Positions 1-10,358 of a stretch of DNA of 64,000 nucleotides are shown here, piece by piece. The DNA is from Ziziphus jujuba (lineage: Eukaryota; Streptophyta; Magnoliopsida; Rosales; Rhamnaceae). The stretch covers positions 8,989,001 through 9,053,000 of the forward strand of contig NC_083388.1 in the NCBI RefSeq assembly GCF_031755915.1, in the 5' to 3' direction. The stretch's first letter is position 1, and each line of letters begins with the position of its first letter. The notes below the pieces were generated by a model that was given only the letters and a program-made list of their open reading frames with translations, was not told where the DNA came from and did not search any database. The position numbers and the translations under genes were made by a program.

Positions 1-934
1 AAAAAAAAATCTTTTAGGCATTGGATTGCTAGTGTTCATATTGGATGTTGTTGCTTCTGACTGTTTGATTATAATGGGTACCTGTAATAATGCAACAAAA
101 AATGGGCTGTGATTGTATTATAGTATCTTTCTCTATTTAGGATATTTGCAGTTTGAGATTATTCTGAGGTTAGATTGCCCTCTGTATTACTACACAGTTC
201 ATTTCGTGGAAAAAACTAACAGGCTCCTGAGTCATTGACCTATAGACCTCAAGTGACGAGAATTTAGAGCTTTGTATATTGGGGTTTTGGAGTGTTATTG
301 AGTTTTCAGTTGATCGATTCAGGGAACATTCATTTGTAGTGAAGTATGCATGTTCACTCTTATCTAATTATTTATATATATATTTTGGTGTTTTGGGTGC
401 TTATAGATGTTGAAGTTAAAAACCTAACAAAATGATGAAAGAGGTGTGCTTTAAGCTGCTTAGTGGGGGTGCTAGTGAAGGACGGGGATAATTGGGTAAA
501 GCATGTCTTGGCAGTGGGCTCAAAGATAGCGTTAGCTGTATCACCATTTATGTTTGTTATCTGTTTCATTTTTGTTGACCTTCTAACCTGATATGACATG
601 TATCTTGAATCTCTTGGATGGTTGGCCTAATTCTTCTTTTGATGATCAGTTCAACCTCTGATAAAAATGATTTACTACTATATTGCAAACTTTTGTTTTG
701 GTGACAACGCATTATTCAAGTAGAGTGTAAATTTGCCATTCATAAACTCTATGAGATGAGGGAAGATTCTGGATGCATAGGCATATTTTTCACTTACAGG
801 CATGTTCTCATTCTTGCATCCTTAAGCATAAGCAAGCATTTTTCTTTATTTTTTTTTTAAAAAAAAGAGAAAAATTGGACATTGGATTTCAATCTATCTC
901 CATTTTACTCACTGAAAGTTTTATTTAATTTCAG
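1..934 (+). other. Upstream intron of the FtsH gene (no exon recognised)
   Basis: No coding segment with FtsH similarity is visible here. The stretch is AT-rich with T and A runs and ends in a pyrimidine tract and AG acceptor just before the first recognisable exon at 935. That exon opens in the middle of a codon, so at least one coding exon lies outside the window or was missed here. The intron reading is an inference from the downstream gene. Confidence 0.6.
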
Positions 935-1372
935 ACGGCACAAACACAGATGATCATGGGAATTTTCAAGACACTTTTGTGAAACAGTTTCAAAGTTTAC
1001 TTACTCCTTTGTTAGTGATTGGGCTATTCCTTTCATCCTTTTCTTTTGGTCCCCGTGAACAGAAACAAGTAAGTATAATTTTCTTTTTTAAACGTTAGCA
1101 TGGAATTTTATGGCAAGGTAATTTCTTGCCAAGGCAGAGAGTTATAATTTCTAGAAATGGCTCCTTAGACAGAAGCTTCATTAAATAAAGTGGTTATCTG
1201 TCATTCCTTGGAAATATATCCACTAAATTTGTTTTGACCCTTGTTAGCATGGATGGAGTAGATTATCCACCGTACTTGCTTGGGAATTTTATTTATGAAA
1301 GACAGCTTGAGGCGTTTTAACAGTTTAACTTCTCCTGCTCTTGCACATTGATGTTATTATTTGTTTTATATG

Positions 1373-1405
<33 letters not shown>

Positions 1406-2145
1406 TTTCTTTTTGCATTTTTCACCTTTGCATTTGTTTCCTGTTGAAGTATAGATACTTACATCTTATATGCTCTCATATTTTGTGCTCTGCAGATTAG
1501 TTTCCAAGAATTCAAAAACAAGCTTTTGGAACCAGGTTTAGTTGACCATATAGTTGTTTCTAATAAATCAGTTGCAAAAGTATTTGTGAGGAACTCTCCA
1601 CACAATCAAACAAGTGAGGATGGTGTTCAAGGACCTGTTAGTGGTAACACTGCTCGAGGGAATCGAGGACAGTATAAATATTATTTTAATATTGGAAGTG
1701 TTGAATCTTTCGAGGAGAAATTGGAGGAAGCCCAGGAAGCATTGGGGATAGACCCTCATGATTATATTCCTGTGACATATGTATCTGAAATGGTTTGGTA
1801 CCAAGAGTTGTTGAGGTTTGCGCCAACATTGTTGCTTTTAGGATCGCTCTTGTATATGGGGCGGAGGATGCAAGGTGGACTAGGTGTTGGTGGTGGTGGA
1901 GGAAAGGGTGGCCGTGGAATATTCAACATAGGAAAAGCCCATGTTACCAGAGTAGATAAAAATGCAAAAAATAAGGTTGGCATTCTGTTTCCCTAACTAA
2001 CATTAATGACTTTTCGGTTGCTACAAAAAGTAATTTGTACCCCATTTTTGGTTAATAATACTCTAACACTGTTTTTAGCATGCTTTTGCATACAGTACTC
2101 AAGAATTTTGTGTATGTGTAGGTCTTTTTCAATGATGTTGCTGGC

Positions 2146-2180
<35 letters not shown>

Positions 2181-4366
2181 GCATTTCCTCAAAAACCCTA
2201 AGAAATATGAGGAATTGGGAGCAAAAATTCCCAAAGGTGCATTGTTGGTTGGCCCTCCAGGCACAGGAAAGACCCTTTTAGCAAAAGCAACTGCAGGGGA
2301 ATCTGGTGTGCCTTTCCTGTCAATATCTGGTTCGGATTTCATGGAGATGTTTGTTGGTGTTGGACCATCCAGGGTGAGGAACTTATTTCAGGAGGCAAGG
2401 CAATGTGCTCCTAGTATAGTGTTTATTGATGAGATTGATGCAATTGGTCGAGCAAGGGGACGAGGAGGGCTCTCAGGTGCCAATGATGAGCGTGAAAGTA
2501 CTTTAAATCAATTGTTGGTTGAAATGGATGGATTTGGAACAACCGCTGGAGTTGTTGTGCTTGCTGGCACCAATAGGCCTGATATTTTGGACAAAGCTCT
2601 ATTGAGACCTGGTCGATTTGATCGTCAGATTACCATTGATAAACCTGATATTAAAGGCCGTGATCAAATATTTCAGATATACTTGAGAAAGATCAAACTT
2701 GATCATGAGCCATCATATTACTCTCAGAGGCTTGCAGCCCTCACTCCTGGATTTGCTGGAGCAGACATTGCAAATGTTTGTAATGAAGCTGCTCTTATTG
2801 CTGCTAGGAATGAGAGTGCACAGGTCACAATGTTCCATTTTGAGGCAGCTATTGATAGGATTATTGGTGGTTTAGAGAAGAAGAACAAGGTATTTGATCT
2901 ATACATTCTTGCCGAATGCATGACATGATGTATGGTTCATTCCCATTTTGGAGTAAGGTGTTGATTGTTCATATAATGCAAGCCATTCCCAACCTAACTC
3001 TTTTTTCTTTTTCCACTCTCAACAAGGGTCGTGGAAGGAGGATGGATTTTTGTTTTCTACATAACATGGATTGCATTTCTCCGTTGCCCCTACTTTTTAG
3101 AAGTCCTTGTTGTACAATGATGTTTCTTTTAGTTTGCACTATGCTTAGGGTGTTAGCAACAATGATCTCCTGTTCTTCAGTTTAATTCTAATGAGAACTA
3201 TTAGTAGGATTGAAGGTCCTCATTTTAGCTGGCATGTAATGAGTGTCCTCTTATCTGAATGGAGCTTAGATGGCTTTTCTTCAGGAGTTGCCCTTGTTTT
3301 AGTTAGGCAAAGCCGAAAGCACTCTCTAGTTGACCTAAACTTTTTATGATTCATTTATTCATCCCTGATCAGCATGATAATTCTTGTCATTCCTGCTTGT
3401 TCAACACAGGTTATAAGCAAGCTGGAGCGTCGGACTGTAGCCTATCATGAATCAGGTCATGCTGTTGCTGGGTGGTTCTTAGAACATGCAGAGCCCCTGT
3501 TGAAAGTCACAATTGTTCCTAGGGGCACAGCAGCACTAGGGTTTGCCCAGTATGTTCCCAATGAAAACCTTCTGATGACAAAGGAGCAACTATTTGATAT
3601 GACATGCATGACCCTCGGTGGTCGGGCTTCTGAACAGGTGGCTATTATTACTCCTCACTTGTTTCATCTTCTGGCAGCTGCATTCTTGTTAAAATTCTTA
3701 ACGTCTTTTTATTCTTCAACTTAGCAATAAAATTGAAATTAATTTTACCTTGAACTCCAAGTTTGCACAGATGCCTATCTTCTTGACCAACAAAAGTGAA
3801 AATGGAATAAATTAGATTAAAAGCCAAATGCTATGTCTTTAGTATTTTAACTATAATAACGTGAGAGAATATTGTGGATATAGGTTCTGTTGGGAAAGAT
3901 CTCCACAGGTGCGCAGAATGACTTGGAGAAGGTTACTAAAATGACCTATGCCCAAGTGGCAGTCTATGGATTCAGTGATAAGGTGGGTCTCCTCTCTTTC
4001 CCTCAAAGGGAAGACACTTTTGAGATGTCGAAGCCCTATAGTAGCAAGACTGCAGCAATCATCGACAATGAAGTGCGTGAATGGGTGACCAAGGCCTATA
4101 AACGCACAGTTCAACTTATAGAGGAACACAAAGAACATGTGGCTAAAATTGCAGAATTGTTGCTTGAGAAGGAAGTTCTTCACCAAGATGACCTGCTTCG
4201 AGTTTTGGGCGAAAGGCCATTCAAACAGGCAGAAGTCACAAACTATGATAGGTTTATGCAAGGTTTTAAAGAAGAAGATGAGAAGGTTGAAGAGATACCT
4301 TTGAGGGGGCCGGCTGATGAGGATGATGGGTCCCCACAGTTAGAACCTCAGGTCATCCCTACTTAA
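935..4366 (+). CDS. Mitochondrial ATP-dependent zinc metalloprotease FtsH, FTSH3/FTSH10 type (3' part, five exons)
   Basis: Exons: 935-1068, 1496-1975, 2122-2889, 3410-3637 and 3884-4366 (stop at 4364). All are bounded by GT-AG and in phase, giving about 697 codons; the N-terminal hundred or so residues with the targeting peptide are missing. The first exon encodes a hydrophobic segment (FLSSFSFG region) and the second a second membrane segment ([16 protein letters not shown]). Exon 3 carries the AAA+ ATPase: Walker A GPPGTGKT, Walker B VFIDEID and the second region of homology ending RPGRFDR. Exon 4 holds the zinc-protease HESGH motif; exon 5 begins with [15 protein letters not shown], which supplies the third metal ligand. 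Family knowledge: this class forms the matrix-facing m-AAA protease of the inner mitochondrial membrane, which degrades unassembled respiratory subunits and matures some proteins. The mitochondrial m-AAA assignment rests on near-identity to remembered FTSH3/10 sequences and not on a visible transit peptide. The tail is acidic. No lesion was seen. Confidence 0.95.
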
Positions 4367-4944
4367 TTAATGGGGACATTTAAATTGTACATGAAATTAA
4401 CAGCTGATTCTCATTTTTTCACCCTTTTTTTTTTTTTTTTTTTTTGCTTTTATTAGTTTCCAACTTTTCTTTTTTGTTATTCCATATTCCTTGTATGGTC
4501 AAAATCCTGTACCTTTGCTATTTACTTTTCATAGTAACATCTTTGCTTCGGAAAATGACTTATAAAGTAGAAATTTTGGGAAGTATGAATTGCTGCTAAA
4601 TCAAAGTTGCTGCATAATAAATGTTCCGGGATAACAAATAATTGCAAATATAATACTGAATTATTGACAATATATGTCGTATTTTGTAGACCAAGAAAAT
4701 TTATTCAGTCTTTATTTATTTAATTTTGTGATAAATCTGCCTTTGGAACAGTTGATGAGCCATAAAACAATCCCTTAAAGAGGTGACTGTTTCAACGTTG
4801 TTAAGGTGTTGCTTGCTTTTTAGATTTGTGATTTTGTACTTCTTCCGAGATGGTTCATCATTTGGTGAAATGAAAATTTATTGAAGAAACTTGTTTTCCT
4901 GCTCGGTATCAGCATGTTTGGTAAAGAAGATGAACGATAGGAAG

Positions 4945-5022
4945 GAATTTAGTGGATATGGAGGAAGAATAATGAAAAGTGATGAATTTGGTGGATATGG
5001 AGGAAGAATAATGAAAAGTGAT
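4945..5022. repeat. 39-bp tandem duplication
   Basis: Two adjacent 39-bp units, 4945-4983 and 4984-5022, differ at a single position (A/G in the seventh base). Each begins GAATTT(A/G)GTGGATATGG. The near-identity implies a recent duplication. Confidence 0.95.
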
Positions 5023-5399
5023 TAGTTTTATTTAGGATATTGCTTGGCAGAAGGGATTGGAGGGGAAAAGTATATTATTGTTTTGAAAATTATTAATTTT
5101 TTTCTAAATTTATCAATATTGTTTATTACAAAGTTCCACCTTAAGAAATTTGCTTGCAAATGTCAAATAATATAATGAATTCTCTAATATCATATCCCAA
5201 ACAACAGAAAGACATGAAATTAGTAAAAGAGAAAATCTTTTCAATTTTATTACATTCCTCTTACCCTGCCAAATATTTATACGTTTTGTAAACTAATTCC
5301 TACCAAACGTACCACTTTATTTTTTTTGGTTCATCATACCACTGTTAGTTTGTCCATCCAAAAATAATAATAATAATAATAATGCCATTAAGTGATTAC

Positions 5400-5545
5400 G
5401 AATATGACACGTGTTTTTTCAGCCAAAAAAAAAAAAAAAAGAATATGATACGTGTTTTTTACCATGACCAAAAAAATGAAAACGTGTTTTTCTACCAAAA
5501 AAAAAAAAAAGGGAATATAATAACGTGTTTGCCATGGATACGTGG
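5400..5545. repeat. Imperfect A-rich repeat patch with repeated ACGTG cores
   Basis: Four or five diverged units pair a poly-A tract with a core such as GACACGTGTTT, GATACGTGTTT, AAACGTGTTT and TAACGTGTTT (near 5407, 5448, 5480, 5521), ending with ATACGTGGC near 5539. ACGTG is the core of plant G-box/ABRE sites. Here the cores come with the repeat unit and no gene lies close by, so regulatory meaning is unproven. Confidence 0.7.
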
Positions 5546-6425
5546 CTATCCAAATTTATTGGAATATAAACTTTTAAATAAAAAAAAGTTTAATAGAAAA
5601 CTAATGAACCGCGTGATGCTTTTTATTATTTTAATTTTTAGGATAAAGCGTGATGCTGTTGTGAAACATGTTATTATCAGCATCATTATATATTAGTTTA
5701 ATTTAATGCTCCATCACGTTTAACAAATAATTTAAAATATATTCAAAATGAAAAACCAAGTTCGTCATGCATGATTTAGAAGGCAGCTAATGATTCTGAA
5801 ACAATTAGAAAAGAACAAATTATTTGTTAAACATCTACAGTCTTCAGATTATGTTAGTCAATTTTTGATGGATTATCATTCACACTATTTGTTAATTTTT
5901 TTATTTTTTATTTTTTTTTTCTCAATGACCAAAACAAAATTTATTTCATGTAGAATTCAAGATGCTGCCAACAATATTGTACCCATTTTCTGAGTTATCA
6001 TTATGTGAAATTCGCACTTGTTTATGTTTCTGCTTTCAGAAAATTAAATGTAATTTCTAGTGTTTTCAATTCTGGTACATGAAGATGAAACTGATGCAGC
6101 AGCCTAGAACCCAATTTTCCATGACATATTGTCGGCTACCAAACAGCTAATTTATTTATTTATTTTGGAGTAAATTTCATTCAAACTTTTTTAATTTTAT
6201 CATAATTATATTTATAATTTTTAATTATAAAATTTAATTGGAAAAAATTGACAAATGAATTGTTTGGATATGACATAATGTTTTCTTATAAAAGCTCTGA
6301 AGTTTTTTAACTATATTTTCACTCTACTTTAACAAAAGCATTAAGCGTGTGTGGATGTACAAAATGGACCAGAAGCTTCTAACCATCTTCTATAAGAAAT
6401 GTGGAAAGCGATAGTTTACATAGTC

Positions 6426-6473
6426 AAGAAGATGCTGTTAATTATTTAACAAAAAAGAAGATGCTGTTAATTA
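6426..6473. repeat. 19-bp direct repeat pair
   Basis: AAGAAGATGCTGTTAATTA occurs at 6426-6444 and again at 6455-6473, separated by 10 bases. Confidence 0.9.
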
Positions 6474-6797
6474 AAGTCTTTGTTTTTAATAATCTTTCAT
6501 TTTGAGAGTTGGTGCATAGGGACGGTCAATTTTATTAATTTCTTATTTTCCAGATGTTGGACCTGGACCCAAGGAGAAGAGAAAAGAGGATGCAGAAACT
6601 TTGACTTTGCTGTGGGTTTTCCATTATTAAAGGTCCATTGGTTTCCAAAATCTAAACCCCACATCCAACTCTGTTCTCATTCATATTTGCCTTTGCCCTG
6701 TTTCTCTCTTCTTCAATCCTTTTCATACATCTCTTTACGCTCTCTCTCTGTGTTTAATTCCTCTGTTCCTGATCTGAAGCTTTTTAATTAGTCTAAA

Positions 6798-8458
6798 ATG
6801 GAGTACGAAAATCAGTACAAGCGGGTTCTAACGCCAAAATACGATTGTCTTCTTTTTGGTAGGCCTTATTTCTTTTTCATCCTTTTATTTCCTCAACTCT
6901 AAAACAAATTGAAATCTGCAAAGCTCATAGCTTTGGTTATCTCAAAGTATATATTCTGGCATTTTTTGGCTGAAAATTTAGCCATCTGGGTCATCTAGGT
7001 TTGTCAACAATAACGAGTATAAGATCATTAATTTTTGCATTTTTTTCCATAATTTGCAGATGTAGATGATACCCTTTATCCCTTTAGTTGTGGTTTCTCC
7101 AAAAACTGCACCAAGAATATAGAAGGTACTGCATTAATAAAGATTATCTGTATCCTAAAAGAGTGTGTGCAAATCATCATGTTTAGCTAATTTACTAATT
7201 TTGTTATTTCGAATTTCTCTTCCTTGTGTAGAATATATGGCTCAAAAGCTAGGCATAGAGGAAACAGAGGTCTCCAAGATGAATCATGAATTATACAAGA
7301 ACTATGGCACATCAATGGCAGGACTCAAGGTATGATTTCCTCATTATTTTTCTTGCACTTTTTTTATTTTTCCCTTCCTTACAGACATATAATGATTAGA
7401 TTTCATTGTATATTTTATTTTTCTATGTCCAGGCCTTTGGTTATGATTTTGACAATGATGACTATCATAGGTATATAGACTTTTCCCCTTATCTCTTACG
7501 CATTATACGTGTCAAGTACCAGCAAGTATTCGATCTCCGATCTCACTATTAACTTCCTTGTGTTACAGTTATGTTCATGGAAGATTACCCTACGAGGTTC
7601 TCAAACCTGATCATGTCCTTAGAAGTCTTTTGCTTAGCTTGCCAATTCGGAAAGTGGTGAGTAATCTTTTTTCTTTTCTCTCATCATGAACACAGAGAAA
7701 TAGTTATTTTGGTACTCATCACTTTTTTGAATCATAAAAAAACAGATATTCTCGAACGCGGATAGAATCCATGTCAACAAAGTCCTGAGCAAACTCGGAT
7801 TGAATGACTGCTTTGATGAAATCATATGTTTCGAGACTCTGAATCCCACAAGCGACGAAGATCAATCAATAGTTGATAATAGCTTTGTTGACAAGTCATG
7901 TCTATACAACGAAGATTCGGAACTTCCAGCTACTCCAATTGTTTGCAAGCCTTTTGAAAATGCATTTGCACAAGCATTCAAGATAGCCAAAATTAATCCT
8001 CAAAGAACAGTAAGATACATATATATCACAATATTCTCAGCTCCCCAATTATGCATTTATACATAATACAAACAAATTGAGCTTCTTTTGATTTTGCAGC
8101 TCTTCTTTGATGATAGCATCCGAAACATTCAGAGTGGAAAGCGAATTGGCCTTCACACTGTGTTGGTAAGATTCGAATTCGAAATCATTATTAGGGAAAA
8201 ATAGTGACTTTACTCGTACAAACAAATTTAAACTATTTTATTATCTGTAAATTATTTGGGTTTGGCTGATGATGAATATATATAAATTTATTGCAGGTAG
8301 GGAGTTCTCAGAGAAGAGAAGGAGTGGATTATGCAATAGAGAGCATCCACAACATAAGAGAAGCTGTACCAGAGCTATGGGAAGTTGATGATTATAAAAA
8401 GGAAGAGATTCAAAGGTTTTCTTCTAAGATGGGAATTGAGACTTCAGTCACTGCCTAA
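6798..8458 (+). CDS. HAD-superfamily hydrolase, pyrimidine 5'-nucleotidase (SSM1/SDT1)-like, copy 1
   Basis: Eight exons: 6798-6858, 7060-7125, 7232-7329, 7433-7470, 7569-7656, 7746-8009, 8100-8165, 8297-8458. They total 843 nt (280 residues plus stop), with GT-AG at every junction. The HAD signature DVDDTLYPF straddles the first intron: the first Asp is the expected nucleophile and the second the acid/base. FSNADRIHV looks like motif II, CKPFENAF contains the motif III lysine, and LFFDDSIRN is the Mg-binding motif IV. Plant relatives are usually annotated as a suppressor-of-disruption-of-TFIIS-like or C24B11.05-like nucleotidase. Substrate specificity is unproven. The chosen ATG is the first in frame after a CT-rich leader, and the protein starts just before the HAD domain, suggesting a cytosolic enzyme. 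A paralogue at 41716-43447 shares exon lengths. No defect was seen. Confidence 0.92.
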
Positions 8459-8807
8459 TTAATAAAAAGCTTTCTTGGTTTTTTAGGCCTACAACAAAGA
8501 GTTATGTGGTTATCCCTGTCCGTGTCTATACTCTGTACCAACCACCTCAACCTGTTAAAAGTCAAATCACTGTGACTTATATACAAGCTTTGTTATTAAT
8601 AAAAAATAGTTCCCTAAACCACTTTTCTTGCCATGAAAAAGCTTGGCTAATTTCCAGGCTTTCCATTAATTAATTAACTTCCATTTTATAAAATATTATT
8701 TATGGCTTAACAACATTGAATTGCTGTCTCGTACGGCTTAATAATTACTTTTGGATTTTGTATTACAAAAAATTAAATTGATATATATTCTCCTTTGTTT
8801 TTGCCAC

Positions 8808-8885
8808 CAAGATTGTTACAAAGAATCTGATGAAATGGAGCAGTAAAATCAGATATGACAGATATTATGGAAATCTCATGATTTT
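8808..8885 (+). repeat. Dispersed direct repeat, copy 1 of 2
   Basis: This stretch shares the phrase ATGACAGATATT(A/T)TGGAAATCT and flanking bases with 9967-10053. Both copies lie in the same orientation about 1.1 kb apart. Origin unknown. Confidence 0.7.
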
Positions 8886-9351
8886 TTATTTTTATTTTAT
8901 TTAAAAAAAAAAAGGTTCGAGAAGGCTCGAGCTGGAGTCAGGTGATACACCTGTTAGAGGATACCCTTAAAAATCCAAAAGAAAAAAAAAAAAAAAAGTA
9001 AAAGAATTTTTTTAATAACTCTTACTTAATTATGTGGGACCCAAATGTATGGGGGAGTATCGAATATTTCTTTTTTTTAAAAAAAAAAATAATATTTATT
9101 ATTACTAATGAATAATTACCAACTCAATTTACATATTAAATAATAATTTTAAAAACGATTAAAATTAAATTATTTAATTTTTTAAATTTTAAAATAAAAT
9201 AATAAAATTATATTTTTTAAAATCCGCCTCCTTTCTCGAGTGTTCCCAATTCTTACAATATAATAAATCTCATTGTTTTTTTTTTTTTTTTTTGGTGTAA
9301 TAATAATAAATCTCATTGTTATGTCCAAATGATCGTTACTTAAAAAAATAA

Positions 9352-9382
<31 letters not shown>

Positions 9383-9966
9383 TGAAGCATATGACGGACC
9401 ATGTGACCACGGGTGGAAAATTTGCTCTCTCAAAAAGTTTGGGGCCCGTATGTGGATCGCACGTATAGGATCCACTCCTCTTTTAAGAGGAGTCACATAA
9501 GTGTGACAGGAAGCAACAGTGCTCTCAGTAGCACTTAAAATTTTTTTTTTTTTTTTGGCCTTTAAAGTTCGTTACATGAACACTGTGACGCTTTTATATG
9601 ATGCAAAACACAATAGTTTGAGAGCTAAATTTATTTAACCTTGAATTCTATGTTTGCTGTCCGTTATCGCTGATATTGATATAAGTTGGGCAGTGATACC
9701 CATGATAGACCCAATTTATTATATAATTTGGTACTTTTCTTTTTAATCAATTTGGTTTCTTACTTCTTACTTCTTACGTGCATTTCTCTTTTTTATTTAT
9801 TTAAAAAAAAAAAAACAAAAACAAAATGTGTTTCCTCAACATTTTTTTTAGTAATTCTTGCCTTAGAAGAATATCCGTATGATTTTTCATTTAGTAACAT
9901 GGAATTATAACTTATGAAATTTGCATTATAAATTAATTGGAATTCTATGCCGTTTTGTTTTTGTGA

Positions 9967-10053
9967 ATGATTTTGTTACAAAAATCTTACAACTGATGAA
10001 GCTCAGGGAGTATCTCAAATCAAATATGACAGATATTTTGGAAATCTTATAAA
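9967..10053 (+). repeat. Dispersed direct repeat, copy 2 of 2
   Basis: Partner of 8808-8885. It holds an extra stretch in the middle and a partial internal echo of TATTTTGGAAATCT downstream near 10060. Confidence 0.7.
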
Positions 10054-10358
10054 TGCACGTATTTTGGAAATCTCGAGGCAATTTGTGTCTGAAAATAAAT
10101 TTAAAAAATAATATAATAATAATAAAAAACATACATGGGTAAACAAAATTTTCTTGTCTTTAATTTTTTTATTTACAAAACTATTAGTTCTAAGAATATT
10201 TTTTTATATCTATTAAAAATCACTTAAAAATATATTAATAATTTTATAAAATCTTTACACACATATAACATATCCACTTGTTACTAAAGTCACCAAGAAC
10301 ATCCTAAACCGGGTCCACATTAACCCACTATCTTTGGACACCACTTACATGCACTAGT

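Larger units (their letters stand above)
4367..6797. other. Intergenic region between FtsH and the HAD gene
   Basis: No supported gene. It contains an FtsH 3'-UTR-like stretch with long T runs near 4420, a 39-bp tandem duplication (4945-5022), an A-rich repeat patch with several ACGTG cores (5400-5545), a 19-bp repeat (6426-6473), and a pyrimidine-rich leader just before the ATG at 6798. Short open frames here (for example 6480-6791) show no family resemblance. Confidence 0.7.
8459..10358. other. AT-rich intergenic region
   Basis: No gene supported. It contains the 3' end of the HAD gene (AATAAA-like signal right after the stop), long homopolymers, a repeated segment (8808-8885 resembling 9967-10053), a short poly-A-flanked segment (8904-8995), and a near-perfect 20-bp palindrome around 9474-9493. 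Confidence 0.7.

Noticed and set aside
4945..5022. Tandem repeats as a CRISPR-like array
   Set aside because: This is a plant nuclear sequence; there are only two adjacent units, no spacers and no cas genes.
6480..6791. 103-codon frame just upstream of HAD copy 1
   Set aside because: It overlaps the likely promoter and CT-rich leader, has no recognisable domain and ends just before the real ATG.
8904..8995. GGTTCGAG stretch as a tRNA gene or certain SINE
   Set aside because: No cloverleaf or A-box could be formed; no tRNA gene was recognised anywhere in the window.
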